Positions 16,820-26,004 of a stretch of DNA of 41,750 nucleotides are shown piece after piece. The position numbers and the translations under genes were made by a program. The DNA lies in assembly GCF_000415985.1 (NCBI RefSeq), contig NZ_KE356561.1, positions 2,181,179 to 2,222,928 of the forward strand, given 5' to 3'. This DNA is from Haloquadratum walsbyi J07HQW2. Its GTDB lineage: Archaea > Halobacteriota > Halobacteria > Halobacteriales > Haloferacaceae. The notes under the pieces are model-generated. The model did no database searches and had not been told where the DNA came from. It was given only the letters and a program-made list of their open reading frames with translations. How positions within the stretch are numbered: the first letter of the stretch is position 1; every line of letters begins with the position of its first letter.

Positions 16820-17509
16820 ATGCAAGAAAGCGTCTCCGGATTCGAAGTTCGGGGAACATGGGGTGATGTTGTTGAACACGGTGAGCGAATAACCCGTGCA
16901 CTCCGCGATGCAGATGTCGATGGTGAAGCATTTGACGAGTGGAATGAGTGGAGACCAAAATCTCATGAACGCCTCGGCGAGGATGTGAGTGAAAAAACGG
17001 CTGCACAAGCAAGCGTTAGTGAGGGGAAAGGTGAGCGTGCTGGAAAAGCCCCAGATGAGGACCTCCAAACAGCTGGGGAGATGCTGTCTGACTCCTATGA
17101 TCATGTTGAGGCAGGCGAAAGTGACTCTGCAGTTGAACGGTGGTCCGATTCGCTTGAATACGTTGCACGAGCAGCTGACTCCGCAGGACGCCGGGCGTTA
17201 CGTCGAGTTGAAGATACGGTTTATCAACGCGTGATGACTCAAATTGCACCATATTATTTTGATAATACACTCATTAGCGCCAATATTCAGAAAACAACCC
17301 GTGAAGAGGCTGATGTAGCGTTCATATTTGAGGTGAACATTAACGATGATGAACTCAAAACAGCTGTTAGTGATCGTCTCAGTGACTTTGATGATGAAGT
17401 CACTCGATGGCATGTCGACACTAAAAAACAAACTGAAACCGCAGAGGCTGCCGAAGGTGTTGAACCGCCGACACCCACTGCAAATCCGCCGAAATCAACC
17501 AATAATTAA
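16820..17509 (+). CDS. Conserved haloarchaeal protein, probably DUF5828 family
   Basis: This 229-residue soluble acidic protein starts with SGFEVRGTWGDVVEHGERIT. It contains the motif HERLGEDVSEKTAAQASVSE (about 49-68), a helical middle (YVARAADSAGRRALRRVEDTVY) and a more beta-like end (VAFIFEVNINDDEL). I recall this pattern as the haloarchaeal DUF5828 family, whose function is not known. The C-terminal 30 residues are Pro/Thr/Asn-rich and probably disordered. The unbroken frame and compositional fit make it a sound gene. Confidence 0.75.
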   Translation: MQESVSGFEVRGTWGDVVEHGERITRALRDADVDGEAFDEWNEWRPKSHERLGEDVSEKTAAQASVSEGKGERAGKAPDEDLQTAGEMLSDSYDHVEAGESDSAVERWSDSLEYVARAADSAGRRALRRVEDTVYQRVMTQIAPYYFDNTLISANIQKTTREEADVAFIFEVNINDDELKTAVSDRLSDFDDEVTRWHVDTKKQTETAEAAEGVEPPTPTANPPKSTNN

Positions 17510-17581
17510 TCATCCATCGAAACCAGCCAATGTGTAGTTCTTTTGCTGATGTGAAGTGATGAATCGCTCAACCGACAATCG

Positions 17582-17590
17582 TTATTTATC
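17582..17590 (+). promoter_or_regulatory. Probable TATA box for the HTH regulator gene
   Basis: The core ttatttatc is centred about 26 bases before ATG 17611, the leaderless spacing also seen at 7920 and 16502. Confidence 0.5.
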
Positions 17591-17610
17591 TGAACCTCTA
17601 ATAATTATCT

Positions 17611-17994
17611 ATGAGCGAGGCGCCAGCGATGAGTGAGTTGTTGGATACTGACGACCCTGGATTTCAGCAGGTGTTGGCATGCGTTTTTGGGATACAACAA
17701 CATGAGAGTCGAACATACCTTGTGTTACTTGAAAATCCAGAAAGTACTGTTGCAGAGCTCTCGGATGTACTTGAACGCGACCGAAGCAATGTCAATCGAT
17801 CATTAACCACGCTGTTGGACAAAGGACTCGTAGAGCGTCAGCGTCGGTTACTTGATCCTGGTGGCTACGTATATCAATATACTGCGACAGAACTTCCAGA
17901 GGCAAAGTCACTACTTCATGATGCGCTTGATCAGTGGGCTGAAATTGTTCATCAAAGCATTGATGATTATGGTAACGACCATCCGCCGTCGTAA
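17611..17994 (+). CDS. Winged-helix transcription regulator (TrmB/MarR-like)
   Basis: The 127 residues consist almost entirely of one winged-helix domain. ESRTYLVLLENPESTVAELSDVLERDRSNVNRSLTTLLDKGLVERQRR contains the recognition helix (RSNVNRSLTTL) and the wing that follows. The C-terminal helix (AKSLLHDALDQWAEIVHQ) could dimerise. The fold resembles the N-terminal domain of TrmB-type archaeal regulators without a sugar-binding domain. Its target is unknown; thrC, 255 bases downstream on the same strand, is one candidate. A second Met (residue 7) is an alternative start. Confidence 0.82.
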   Translation: MSEAPAMSELLDTDDPGFQQVLACVFGIQQHESRTYLVLLENPESTVAELSDVLERDRSNVNRSLTTLLDKGLVERQRRLLDPGGYVYQYTATELPEAKSLLHDALDQWAEIVHQSIDDYGNDHPPS

Positions 17995-18145
17995 TCTCCG
18001 GTGCGCTGCTCTAATCGCACCGAATATGATTGAATTCACACATTCATATAGATGAGTATCCAGAACAGACAGGTGTGATGATTACCCTTCCGTGAGCAAT
18101 TGATGTGAATCAAGGGTCTGTCGAAGTTGTAACATGAAAATAATG

Positions 18146-18200
18146 AATCCGCCCTATCGGATTGAATAACCGGATAAAATTCTTATTTTTCCTTAATTTT
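18146..18200 (+). terminator. Hairpin plus T-rich run before thrC
   Basis: AATCCG (18146-18151) and CGGATT (18158-18163) form a perfect 6-bp stem. A T-rich run (ttcttatttttccttaattt) follows about 16 bases later. It lies 50 bases before thrC, so it may end transcripts from upstream or act in the thrC leader. Evidence is sequence shape only. Confidence 0.3.
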
Positions 18201-18249
18201 GCGCTCTACACCGTCTTCTTTTTCACCACAGGGTTCAGTGAACTTCACA

Positions 18250-19515
18250 ATGAGTCTTGAACTTAGTGCCGCTACCCCGGACATCCCCCCAGAGGCAACC
18301 GATGGTGTTTGGCTCGCGGACATCAAAACAGGAGAAACATACGCCCCATTCGAGGAAATCCGCTATACAAGCGATGAGGATAATTTACTCGAGGTACGTT
18401 ATGCTGATCTCCCAACGTTTGAGGATTTCCAGGGACAGGGTCGTGGCGTCTGGCGGTATCATGCTGCTCTTCCGTTTGAAACCGGGGTCACCCTTCCTGA
18501 GGGCGACACGCCGCTTCATCGAGCACCCAGTATTCGAGATGCTGCTGGCGTTCGCTCATTGCGGATTAAACATGAGGGAATGAATCCGACTGGATCATTC
18601 AAAGACCGCGGTATGACCGTCGGTGTCCGAGTCGCAAAAGAACTCGGAGTCGGACGGCTTGCTTGTGCATCAACAGGGAATACATCTGCTGCACTTGCCG
18701 CATACGGTGCACGCGGGGGAATGCAGACACTCGTGTTGTTACCTGCTGGAAAAGTTGCCGCTGGAAAGATCGCCCAAGCCGCGCTTCATGATGCTCGCAT
18801 CTTAGAGGTCGATGGCAACTTTGATGATTGTCTTGATATCGTTCAGGATCTTGCCCGACGTGGCGAGGTATATCTATTAAATTCACTGAACCCATTCCGA
18901 CTTGAGGGACAGAAGACGATCGGGCTTGAAATTCTTGAACGATTCTATGAAGAGTATGGACGATTCCCCGATCGAATTATTCTTCCTGTCGGTAACGCCG
19001 GCAATACTTCAGCCCTGTATAAGGCATTCCGCGAGCTGGTCCAATCAGGAGCATTGAGACCAGATGAGGTTCCGAAACTGACAGGCGTCCAAGCAGCGGG
19101 GGCAGCACCGATGGTTGAGGCTGTCGAGCATGGGTGGTCAGGTATCGAACGCTGGGATGATGTCGAAACCCGAGCAACGGCGATTCGAATTGGAAATCCA
19201 GTCAACGCTCCGAAAGCACTCCCAGGGATTCGTGAAACCGGTGGTACGGCTATTGCTGTCACCGACGATGAGATAACCGTTGCTCAACGTGATCTTGCAC
19301 GTGAGGGTATTGGCGTCGAGCCAGCATCTGCAGCCTCTGTGGCTGGTCTCAAGAAACTCCGTGGTCGAAGCCGCATCGACAGTGATGAAGATATTGTCTG
19401 TCTCACAACCGGGCATCTTCTGAAGGATCCCGATGAAGCATTCAAAGCCGGAGGTAATCCGGAATCCGTTGGTGGTGACACCGATGCCGTCTTAGAGCAT
19501 ATCGGCGCGAAGTGA
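18250..19515 (+). CDS. thrC: Threonine synthase ThrC
   Basis: This PLP enzyme converts O-phosphohomoserine to threonine. With the start at ATG 18250 (MSLELSAATPD) the protein has 421 residues; the frame is open further upstream but that part (RSTPSSFSPQG) is not protein-like. The PLP lysine lies in NPTGSFKDRGM (K118), and the glycine-rich phosphate loop is LPVGNAGNTSAL. The C-terminal part with GIGVEPASAASVAGLKKL is typical of the fold-type II family. The neighbouring serA is convergent with 126 bases between. Confidence 0.93.
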   Translation: MSLELSAATPDIPPEATDGVWLADIKTGETYAPFEEIRYTSDEDNLLEVRYADLPTFEDFQGQGRGVWRYHAALPFETGVTLPEGDTPLHRAPSIRDAAGVRSLRIKHEGMNPTGSFKDRGMTVGVRVAKELGVGRLACASTGNTSAALAAYGARGGMQTLVLLPAGKVAAGKIAQAALHDARILEVDGNFDDCLDIVQDLARRGEVYLLNSLNPFRLEGQKTIGLEILERFYEEYGRFPDRIILPVGNAGNTSALYKAFRELVQSGALRPDEVPKLTGVQAAGAAPMVEAVEHGWSGIERWDDVETRATAIRIGNPVNAPKALPGIRETGGTAIAVTDDEITVAQRDLAREGIGVEPASAASVAGLKKLRGRSRIDSDEDIVCLTTGHLLKDPDEAFKAGGNPESVGGDTDAVLEHIGAK

Positions 19516-19641
19516 CAGTGCATTAACTGTTATATCGACCGCAATCAAAACGAAAGTGAGTATATATTTAGATATTATTTAGACGGTTGCAGTTATATCA
19601 ACACCGATTGACCTGTACCTATCTGATATCATATTTAGACA

Positions 19642-21249
19642 CTATTCGGATTGTTCAGCGTCTGAGATGCTATTTAGAGTTAAATACTGAATATCTATCA
19701 TCCGTTCATCAGCAAGGATTCGTTCAGCAACATCGGTTGGAACGGGGTCATCAAGATTGTATATGGTGAGTGCCTCACTTCCCTTAACATTGCGTCGTGC
19801 ATTGAACATTCCAGCGATATTGATCTCATGCTCACCGAGCACTGATCCAATAAATCCAATAACACCTGGCTTGTCAGCATTTCGCGCAACAAGCATCTTA
19901 CCGTGTGGGACCGCGTCAACCCGATATCCATCGATTTTCACAATCCGAGGTTCACCCCCGGTAAACTGTGTGCCACTTACTGCGAGTTGATCGTCACCGT
20001 TGGTTACCTCAACAGTAACGAGACTTTGGAAGTCATCTGACTGCATACGCTTTGATTCCGTAACGTCAATCCCTCGTTCCTCAGCAATCCGCGGCGCGTT
20101 GACTGCATTCACCTGCCACTCTAATGGTTTAAATACCCCTTTGAGGGCTGAGGCAGTGACAAGTTCGACATCCTCATCTGCAATATCACCTTCATATGAA
20201 ACTGATACTGATGAGATGCGCCCATCAAGTAATTGTGCAGCAATCTTTCCGGCTGTCTCTGCAAGGTCAATATATGGACGAATTCGTGGGAACACACTCT
20301 CATCGACCGATGGTGCATTAAGCGCGTTCATGACCGGTTCCTCAGCAAATGCAGCATCAACTTGATCCGCAATCGATGTAGCAACATTTTCTTGAGCTGC
20401 TTCGGTTGACGCACCGAGATGTGGTGTGACGACGACCCCATCGACATCGAGCAACGGGTTATCGGGTGCAATTGGTTCATCTGCAAAAACGTCCACAGCC
20501 GCACCATCAAGTATTCCATCGTCGACTGCTGCGGCAAGCGCGGGTTCATCAACGACACCGCCACGGGCACAGTTGATTAGATACCCACCATCCATTAATT
20601 CAAGCTCTGCAGTTGAGATCATCCCGGCCGTTTCAGATGTCAACGGAGTATGGACTGTCAAGAAATCTGCGCGTTCAAGACAGGTCTCAAGCTCGACAAG
20701 TTCAGCACCAAGTCGTGCGGCGCGGTCCTCACTAATATATGGATCATACGCAACAAGATCCATTCCAAGACTCTCAAGTCGCTTCGAAACCTCCTGTCCA
20801 ACTCGACCAAGACCAACGACGCCCAGTGCTTTTCCATTTACCTCAGTACCGAGATATTCACTTTTCGCCCATTCGCCATTTCGCAAGCGAGCGTGTGCCT
20901 GTGGGATTGATCGTGCACCAGCGAAAGTCATGGCCACGGTATGCTCTGCTGCGGCGCGAACATTGCCTTCTGGAGCATTCGCGACAATGACTCCATGTTC
21001 AGTTGCGGCATCAATATCGATATTATCAACCCCAATTCCAGCTCGTCCGACAATAATTAAATCTGAGGCAGCCTCAAAAACAGATTCATCGACGTCAGTT
21101 CCGGATCGAACGATGAGTGCATTAACATCTGTAACCGCGTCTAACAGCGCTTCGCCTTCGACGTCGTAGCCCGTATCGACGCCATGACCAGCGGCTTGAA
21201 GCCGCTCAAGTCCAGCATCATCGATCGGGTCTGTAACAAGTACCTGCAT
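19642..21249 (-). CDS. serA: D-3-phosphoglycerate dehydrogenase SerA
   Basis: This protein of about 535 residues catalyses the first step of serine biosynthesis. Domains in order: a catalytic/NAD-binding core with Rossmann motif GVVGLGRVGQEV, catalytic Arg in NCARGGVVDE and His in TPHLGASTEAA; the intervening domain of long-type enzymes; and a C-terminal ACT domain (MLVARNADKPGVIGFIGSVL) that usually senses serine. I prefer the start MQVLVTDP at 21247-21249; an ATG four codons earlier (21261) is also possible. serB is divergent from it across 225 bases, so two enzymes of one pathway share a promoter region. Confidence 0.94.
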   Translation of the reverse strand: MQVLVTDPIDDAGLERLQAAGHGVDTGYDVEGEALLDAVTDVNALIVRSGTDVDESVFEAASDLIIVGRAGIGVDNIDIDAATEHGVIVANAPEGNVRAAAEHTVAMTFAGARSIPQAHARLRNGEWAKSEYLGTEVNGKALGVVGLGRVGQEVSKRLESLGMDLVAYDPYISEDRAARLGAELVELETCLERADFLTVHTPLTSETAGMISTAELELMDGGYLINCARGGVVDEPALAAAVDDGILDGAAVDVFADEPIAPDNPLLDVDGVVVTPHLGASTEAAQENVATSIADQVDAAFAEEPVMNALNAPSVDESVFPRIRPYIDLAETAGKIAAQLLDGRISSVSVSYEGDIADEDVELVTASALKGVFKPLEWQVNAVNAPRIAEERGIDVTESKRMQSDDFQSLVTVEVTNGDDQLAVSGTQFTGGEPRIVKIDGYRVDAVPHGKMLVARNADKPGVIGFIGSVLGEHEINIAGMFNARRNVKGSEALTIYNLDDPVPTDVAERILADERMIDIQYLTLNSISDAEQSE

Positions 21250-21474
21250 ATGCATAATCACATCCTCGGTCTTGGGTTAAACGTTTCTTCATCGGCGTAT
21301 ACAACTCTCTGTGGATTGTTATGTATACACGTAGTCTGAATTAATACAAAGTCGAAATATCCATGTGATACTGTATATTCTATATTATGTTCTGATCGGT
21401 ATCATAGCTGTCCACACTCTATCAGTGAGCAGGGCGAACGCTAGGCTCAAATCATTGCCTATCAACATTTCAGT
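21250..21474. promoter_or_regulatory. Shared promoter region of serA and serB
   Basis: This divergent spacer contains a repeated hexamer gtatac, which is itself palindromic, at about 21297 and 21321 with an AT-rich interval. Such symmetry could be an operator, but no regulator is identified. AT-rich runs nearer serB (about 21360-21390) could hold its promoter. Confidence 0.3.
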
Positions 21475-22110
21475 ATGCGACTCATCGCTTTCGACTTTGA
21501 TGGGACTCTCTCGGATTCAGAAATGACAGTTCTTCTCGGCGATCGATGTGGTGTTGCTGATGAGATGACATCAATCACAGATCGTGCGATGAATAATAAA
21601 CTCTCATACGCACAGAGCCTCCGAAAGCGCGCCGCACTGTTGGAAGGACTTGATGATAAAGAAGCCGACAGCGCATTTGATGCTGTTCAACTTCGACCAG
21701 GTGCTGGCATCTTGATTGACCGACTTCGCGATGCTGGTCATCACGTTGCCATCTTTACCGGTGGATTCGAACGTGGTGTTGAACGGGCATTGACGAAAGC
21801 AGACACTACTGTTGACACAGTTGTCGCCAACCGGCTTCCAATATCTGATGATCAACTCACCGGGACAGTTGAGGGACCACTCATTGAAGGAACGAAGGAT
21901 GATGCACTTCTATCGCTTGCCACAGACTGTGATATCTCGGCTGATCGAACAATTGCGATTGGTGATGGAGCGAATGACCTCCCGATGCTTGAGGTAGCTA
22001 ATCTTGCTGTTGGATTTGTTCCAAAGAGTGCTGTCCGTCCAACATGCGATGTTGTTGTCGCCTCGATGGACCGACTTGAATATGTTTTTGAGGGCTATAA
22101 TATACTGTAA
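21475..22110 (+). CDS. serB: Phosphoserine phosphatase SerB
   Basis: This 211-residue HAD hydrolase makes serine from phosphoserine. HAD motif I is FDFDGTLSDSE (nucleophile D7, D9), motif II is FTGG (94-97), motif III Lys is K141 and motif IV is GDGANDLPML (163-172). The cap region after motif I (CGVADEMTSITDRAM ... SYAQSLRKRAALL) matches phosphoserine phosphatases. The divergent serA partner strengthens the assignment over other HAD phosphatases. The middle enzyme of the pathway, the aminotransferase, is not in the window. Confidence 0.9.
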   Translation: MRLIAFDFDGTLSDSEMTVLLGDRCGVADEMTSITDRAMNNKLSYAQSLRKRAALLEGLDDKEADSAFDAVQLRPGAGILIDRLRDAGHHVAIFTGGFERGVERALTKADTTVDTVVANRLPISDDQLTGTVEGPLIEGTKDDALLSLATDCDISADRTIAIGDGANDLPMLEVANLAVGFVPKSAVRPTCDVVVASMDRLEYVFEGYNIL

Positions 22111-22195
22111 ATGCCAAATTACGATTACAGATGCACATTCTAGATATATCTATCTCACCCGGCACCATCGACTTGAATACGCCCTGTTAATCGAG

Positions 22196-22993
22196 TTAGT
22201 CATTACCAGTATTGCCATCAGCCGTATCGTCTAGTGTTTTAGAGTCTGCATCAACGTCACCCAGAAGCTCACATGTTCCATCAAGACACCGCTGTCCTTG
22301 TGACGTCTTGAATACCGGTAGCCCACAGGGACACGTATCAACAACGACACCTGTAGGAATTGCAAAAGCACTCTCGCACGTCGGATACCCGCTACACCCT
22401 ACAAGTAGCCGACCTCTACGACGAATAATCTGCATCGGTGATCCGCAGTCTGGGCATGTCCACTCATCCTCAAATCTCTCCCGTACAGCATCGTCAAGCG
22501 ACTCACAGTTACGATCAAGACAAATCCTAAATCGCTCCCCAGCAGTCACTTCAATCATCGGCAATCCACAGGTCTCACAGGATTCATCCTGTACAGTCGC
22601 ACCCGTTGGTAGTGGATATTTAATATCAGAATCGGTCCCAAAGATGATATCGCTAGTCTGTACGAGTGATTCCCCAGTCTTCGGATGTGTCCCGACTGGT
22701 GTGCCTGCCTCAGTCGCCGGATACTCTGCGCGACCAGTGACTTCGTGTCCAATGATACGCAGGACCTGTTCACCTGCTCTTGCGGTGATCCCAAATCCGC
22801 CTGCATCACATTCGACTGTAATTGAGTCGGATCGCGTGAGCCATGCAACGGGTTGATATCCATCAGTATCATGAACAAGAACAGTTCGATCAGGTTTGAT
22901 AATTACTATGACACGTCCACGCTCTGTCTGATCATTTGCTGATTCAAACGTTATTGTGCAATCACCAGCAAAAACCCGAATTGTTTCTGACAT
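22196..22993 (-). CDS. NucS N-terminal-like domain fused to topoisomerase-type zinc ribbons
   Basis: The gene encodes 265 residues. The first 90 or so (IRVFAGDCTITFES, then RVIVIIKPDRTVLVHDTDGYQPVAWL) resemble the N-terminal DNA-binding and dimerisation domain of the mismatch endonuclease NucS/EndoMS. The catalytic RecB-like domain of NucS is absent. Instead the C-terminal half has three Cys4-type ribbons, CETCG ... CLDRNC, CPDCG ... CSGYPTC and CPCG ... CLDGTC, as found at the end of type IA topoisomerases. A DNA-binding accessory protein is likely; no enzymatic residues are seen. It lies 105 bases downstream of the Hel308-like helicase on the same strand. Confidence 0.75.
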   Translation of the reverse strand: MSETIRVFAGDCTITFESANDQTERGRVIVIIKPDRTVLVHDTDGYQPVAWLTRSDSITVECDAGGFGITARAGEQVLRIIGHEVTGRAEYPATEAGTPVGTHPKTGESLVQTSDIIFGTDSDIKYPLPTGATVQDESCETCGLPMIEVTAGERFRICLDRNCESLDDAVRERFEDEWTCPDCGSPMQIIRRRGRLLVGCSGYPTCESAFAIPTGVVVDTCPCGLPVFKTSQGQRCLDGTCELLGDVDADSKTLDDTADGNTGND

Positions 22994-23098
22994 ACCGGTG
23001 TTGGCTGCCAGTTATTACATAAACGTTTGCGCGAATTTATTTGAATCAAAAGGGATGAAATAGTGTTCTAATTTCGTCTGTGAGGATACTCCACGCTA

Positions 23099-25450
23099 TT
23101 AATTGGAGGTTACTGATACTGCTCGTTGTGCACGGACCGGATGTAACGGCTCTGCTGGAAATGTTATTTCGATCATAAATTCTAGTGTCTCGGTATCTGC
23201 ACCGAACACTCCAACCGGAACTGTCGTTGCGTCACCCAGATACGTTTCTGTTGATATCATCTCAATCTCATTGACCGTAATGCGAATGCCGACATACGCA
23301 CCACCGCCAACATTTCTGATTGTGACCTCACAAAGTTCATTTGTGCCACGAACAATCTGATCAGGGAGTGATTCCCATCTCACATCGATGTTCGGAAACT
23401 CCCGTGCATTTATTACAACCTGTTTTGCAACGCCCTCAGTGAGCCCCGCACGTTCAAGCTCTATCACTCCAGCCTCAATGACATCTGATGGGCTGTGCAA
23501 TCCACCAGTTGCAAGTTTGCTGGCTCGTGTTGCCCCAATTCCATCGATAGCAGTGAGTGCAACAGCATCCCGGGAAACCCCATGTTCTACTCGCGCTGCG
23601 ACACGTCGTGCTAGATTCGCCGCTCGTGGTCCTGTGAAAGAATCAAGAAACTCTCGAAGCGCTGAGAGTAGTCGCCGGGCGTTCTGTCGAATAATCCATG
23701 CATCTGAGCGAAGATCTGCAGGTGTTGCTCCATTCATACCAGCATACAGGATTGCAAGCACCTTTCGTGACCCATCCTCAAGCTCGGTTGAAATTGACGC
23801 ATCTGATAGAACCCCGTCGATGGCGTCAGACTCTGATTGTCGAGCTGAGACGGCATGAAACTCACCCGCAGCAGCGACAGTCTCAAGAATCCCAGCTGCG
23901 GTGAGTGTCTCACGGTCACAAAGCGTGCTAAATCGCTCTGCGGTTTGCAATCGTAGATAATACTTCGAAGTAAGCCGTCCTAAAGTCGTTCCACTGACAG
24001 CAAGGTCATCATCCATTTCCACGAATCCTCGGCTGACGAGCGATTCAAGCGTTGATCGCATACGCTCTTTGAGCGTGCTGAAATCATACGCATTAGGGTT
24101 TGATTTAGCCCGGCGATAGTAGAATGTCGTCTCAAGCCATGTGAGGACATCATCAAGATCTTCGATCGTCCCCATTGCAATCTCAGCGTTGAGATGTGAA
24201 TCAAGATCTTCAGCAAGTCGAGATTCGATTTCTTTTCCTTCCTCAAGCAGCCGACGATATTTCTCAGCCTCCGAGCGATCACAGACAACCCACCCGTATC
24301 CGACATCGTCGTAACTGGGTCGGCCTGCTCGTCCAAGCATCTGTAGTACATCAAGTGGCGAGATATCGACTTCTCCCTCAAGTGGATCATGATACTTTGT
24401 ATCCCTGATAACAACACACCGTGCCGGGAGATTCACACCCCATGCCAGCGTTGATGTTGAAAAAAGTAACTGAATTTTTCCAGATTTAAACCATGACTCA
24501 ATACGGTCACGATCATCTTTTGCAAGTCCAGCATGATGGAACCCCACCCCGTCAGGAACTGCTTTACTCAGTGCATCATTCTCTAATTTCTTAGCATTCG
24601 TGTGGAATTCATAATCGCCACGGGCACCCATCGGAATATCTCGCTGTGCAATCTCATCTCGTGCCTTTCCAGCCGCCTGAACTGCATCCTGTCGTGATGA
24701 GACGAACACCAGTGCTTGCCCATCGTCACGAAGGTGTTCTTCGGCACAATCAAGTGCTCGATAGAGTCGTCGATACTTATCTGCAAATGTATTATCACCG
24801 TGTGTATACTGCTGAATTCTGGTATGTAACTTCACCGGGCGATAATCTTCTCCAAATTGAAATGTTGTTGATGATGATGCATCAAGCCATCCAGCAATAT
24901 CCTCAATATTAGACATTGTCGCTGAAAGTGCAACGATTCTGGGATCACAAAGCCGACGTAGCCGCGAAACTGTGACCTCTAATACACCACCCCGCGTATC
25001 AGAGTCAAGTAGATGAACCTCATCGATGACACAACAGTCGATATCAGTAATAAATGAGTAGCGTGCGGAATCGTGTTTTCGTGTCGCTGAATCGGTTTTT
25101 TCGGGGGTCATGACAAGGATATCAGCCCGCTCAGCTCGTCGAGTGTTGAGCTCGCGTTCGCCGGTCACAACATACACTGAATATCCAAGTGACTCAAAGC
25201 GGTCCCACTCCGATTCTTTCTCATTTGTCAGCGCTCGCAACGGAGCAATGAACAATGCTGTGCCGTCACGACGCAAAGCTCGACATATTGCTAGTTCTGC
25301 GAGGGCAGTCTTTCCGCTTGCTGTTGGTGCAGCAACAACGACATTCGAGTCATTCTGAAGAATCTTCGGTGCCGCCTCTTCTTGCATCTGGTTGAATTCA
25401 TCAAAGCTGAATGCATCAGCAAATTCTGGGACAACATCTGCTACTTTCAC
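23099..25450 (-). CDS. Ski2-type superfamily 2 helicase, Hel308-like
   Basis: This 783-residue helicase has Walker A APTASGKTAL (41-50), the DEVH box (143-146), motif III SATMS (176-180), and the second RecA domain with a motif VI stretch QMLGRAGRPSYDD. Winged-helix and ratchet-like helical regions follow, then a helix-hairpin-helix (LTAIDGIGATRASKLATGGL). These are the parts of Hel308, a 3'-5' DNA helicase acting at stalled forks. The last 85 residues are a predicted beta-sandwich (CEVTIRNVGGGAYVGIRITV) not present in classical Hel308. Haloarchaea often have more than one Hel308-like protein, so this may be the divergent paralogue. Confidence 0.85.
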   Translation of the reverse strand: MKVADVVPEFADAFSFDEFNQMQEEAAPKILQNDSNVVVAAPTASGKTALAELAICRALRRDGTALFIAPLRALTNEKESEWDRFESLGYSVYVVTGERELNTRRAERADILVMTPEKTDSATRKHDSARYSFITDIDCCVIDEVHLLDSDTRGGVLEVTVSRLRRLCDPRIVALSATMSNIEDIAGWLDASSSTTFQFGEDYRPVKLHTRIQQYTHGDNTFADKYRRLYRALDCAEEHLRDDGQALVFVSSRQDAVQAAGKARDEIAQRDIPMGARGDYEFHTNAKKLENDALSKAVPDGVGFHHAGLAKDDRDRIESWFKSGKIQLLFSTSTLAWGVNLPARCVVIRDTKYHDPLEGEVDISPLDVLQMLGRAGRPSYDDVGYGWVVCDRSEAEKYRRLLEEGKEIESRLAEDLDSHLNAEIAMGTIEDLDDVLTWLETTFYYRRAKSNPNAYDFSTLKERMRSTLESLVSRGFVEMDDDLAVSGTTLGRLTSKYYLRLQTAERFSTLCDRETLTAAGILETVAAAGEFHAVSARQSESDAIDGVLSDASISTELEDGSRKVLAILYAGMNGATPADLRSDAWIIRQNARRLLSALREFLDSFTGPRAANLARRVAARVEHGVSRDAVALTAIDGIGATRASKLATGGLHSPSDVIEAGVIELERAGLTEGVAKQVVINAREFPNIDVRWESLPDQIVRGTNELCEVTIRNVGGGAYVGIRITVNEIEMISTETYLGDATTVPVGVFGADTETLEFMIEITFPAEPLHPVRAQRAVSVTSN

Positions 25451-25491
25451 ACATTACTCCCCCAATTTGAAATCCATCTCCTATCACGCAT

Positions 25492-25695
25492 GTGTCGGTG
25501 TTTAATACGACAGCGTCGGCATTTGTTTTGATAGCGACGAACACAGTCGTGTGTGGATTTGTACTTATATCTATGCTCTTGATTCTGCGTGCACCACGCT
25601 CGATTGAGCTGACACCGGAACCAATCTGGATGCTGAGATTGGCAGTTGTATCTATCGCCATGTTTGCAGCGTATATCGCAATTACCGCTGATTAG
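25492..25695 (+). CDS. Small two-helix membrane protein
   Basis: The gene encodes 67 residues from a GTG start. Two hydrophobic helices (about 9-33 and 46-65) flank a short polar loop (RAPRSIELTPEP). It is divergent from the helicase gene with 41 bases between starts. No family is recognised. The amphipathic pattern resembles real membrane proteins, but the short length and GTG start keep confidence moderate. Confidence 0.5.
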   Translation: MSVFNTTASAFVLIATNTVVCGFVLISMLLILRAPRSIELTPEPIWMLRLAVVSIAMFAAYIAITAD

Positions 25696-26004
25696 CAGAC
25701 CTGGAACGAATAGACTCACAGCATCTATCGAGTCCCCAAGCGAAAAGACGTTTCTTCTTCACTGTAGTCAAATAGATTATCTGCTGTATCAAAAAATAGT
25801 TTCAACTTTCTGATCTTATACTAATAACTGTATCGTGAGTCCCACACAAGTAAACACAGCCAGTCTTTTGACTCCGTATTAATCATTTTATCTGGCTTTG
25901 TCTGTGTCTGATTTTTGTGTAGATGTGCAATTAATGAGTAACTGGTCACAGGGCGATTGCAACAGAGATAGAAGCCTACTGGAACAACATAGAAATAGAC
26001 ATAA
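25696..26004. other. AT-rich spacer upstream of endA
   Basis: About 310 bases without a credible gene. Direct repeats of short A/T-rich words are present (for example around 25780-25850), and the promoter of the endA-trpS unit must lie here. I cannot name a single convincing TATA box at the leaderless distance. Confidence 0.4.

Noticed and set aside
20426-21169. 247-codon plus-strand frame opposite serA
   Set aside because: Its Ser/Thr/Ala/Pro-rich composition is that of an antisense shadow of a haloarchaeal gene, and serA is certain.
22212-22856. 214-codon plus-strand frame opposite the NucS-N/zinc-ribbon gene
   Set aside because: The minus-strand protein has clear domains; the other strand shows only shadow composition.
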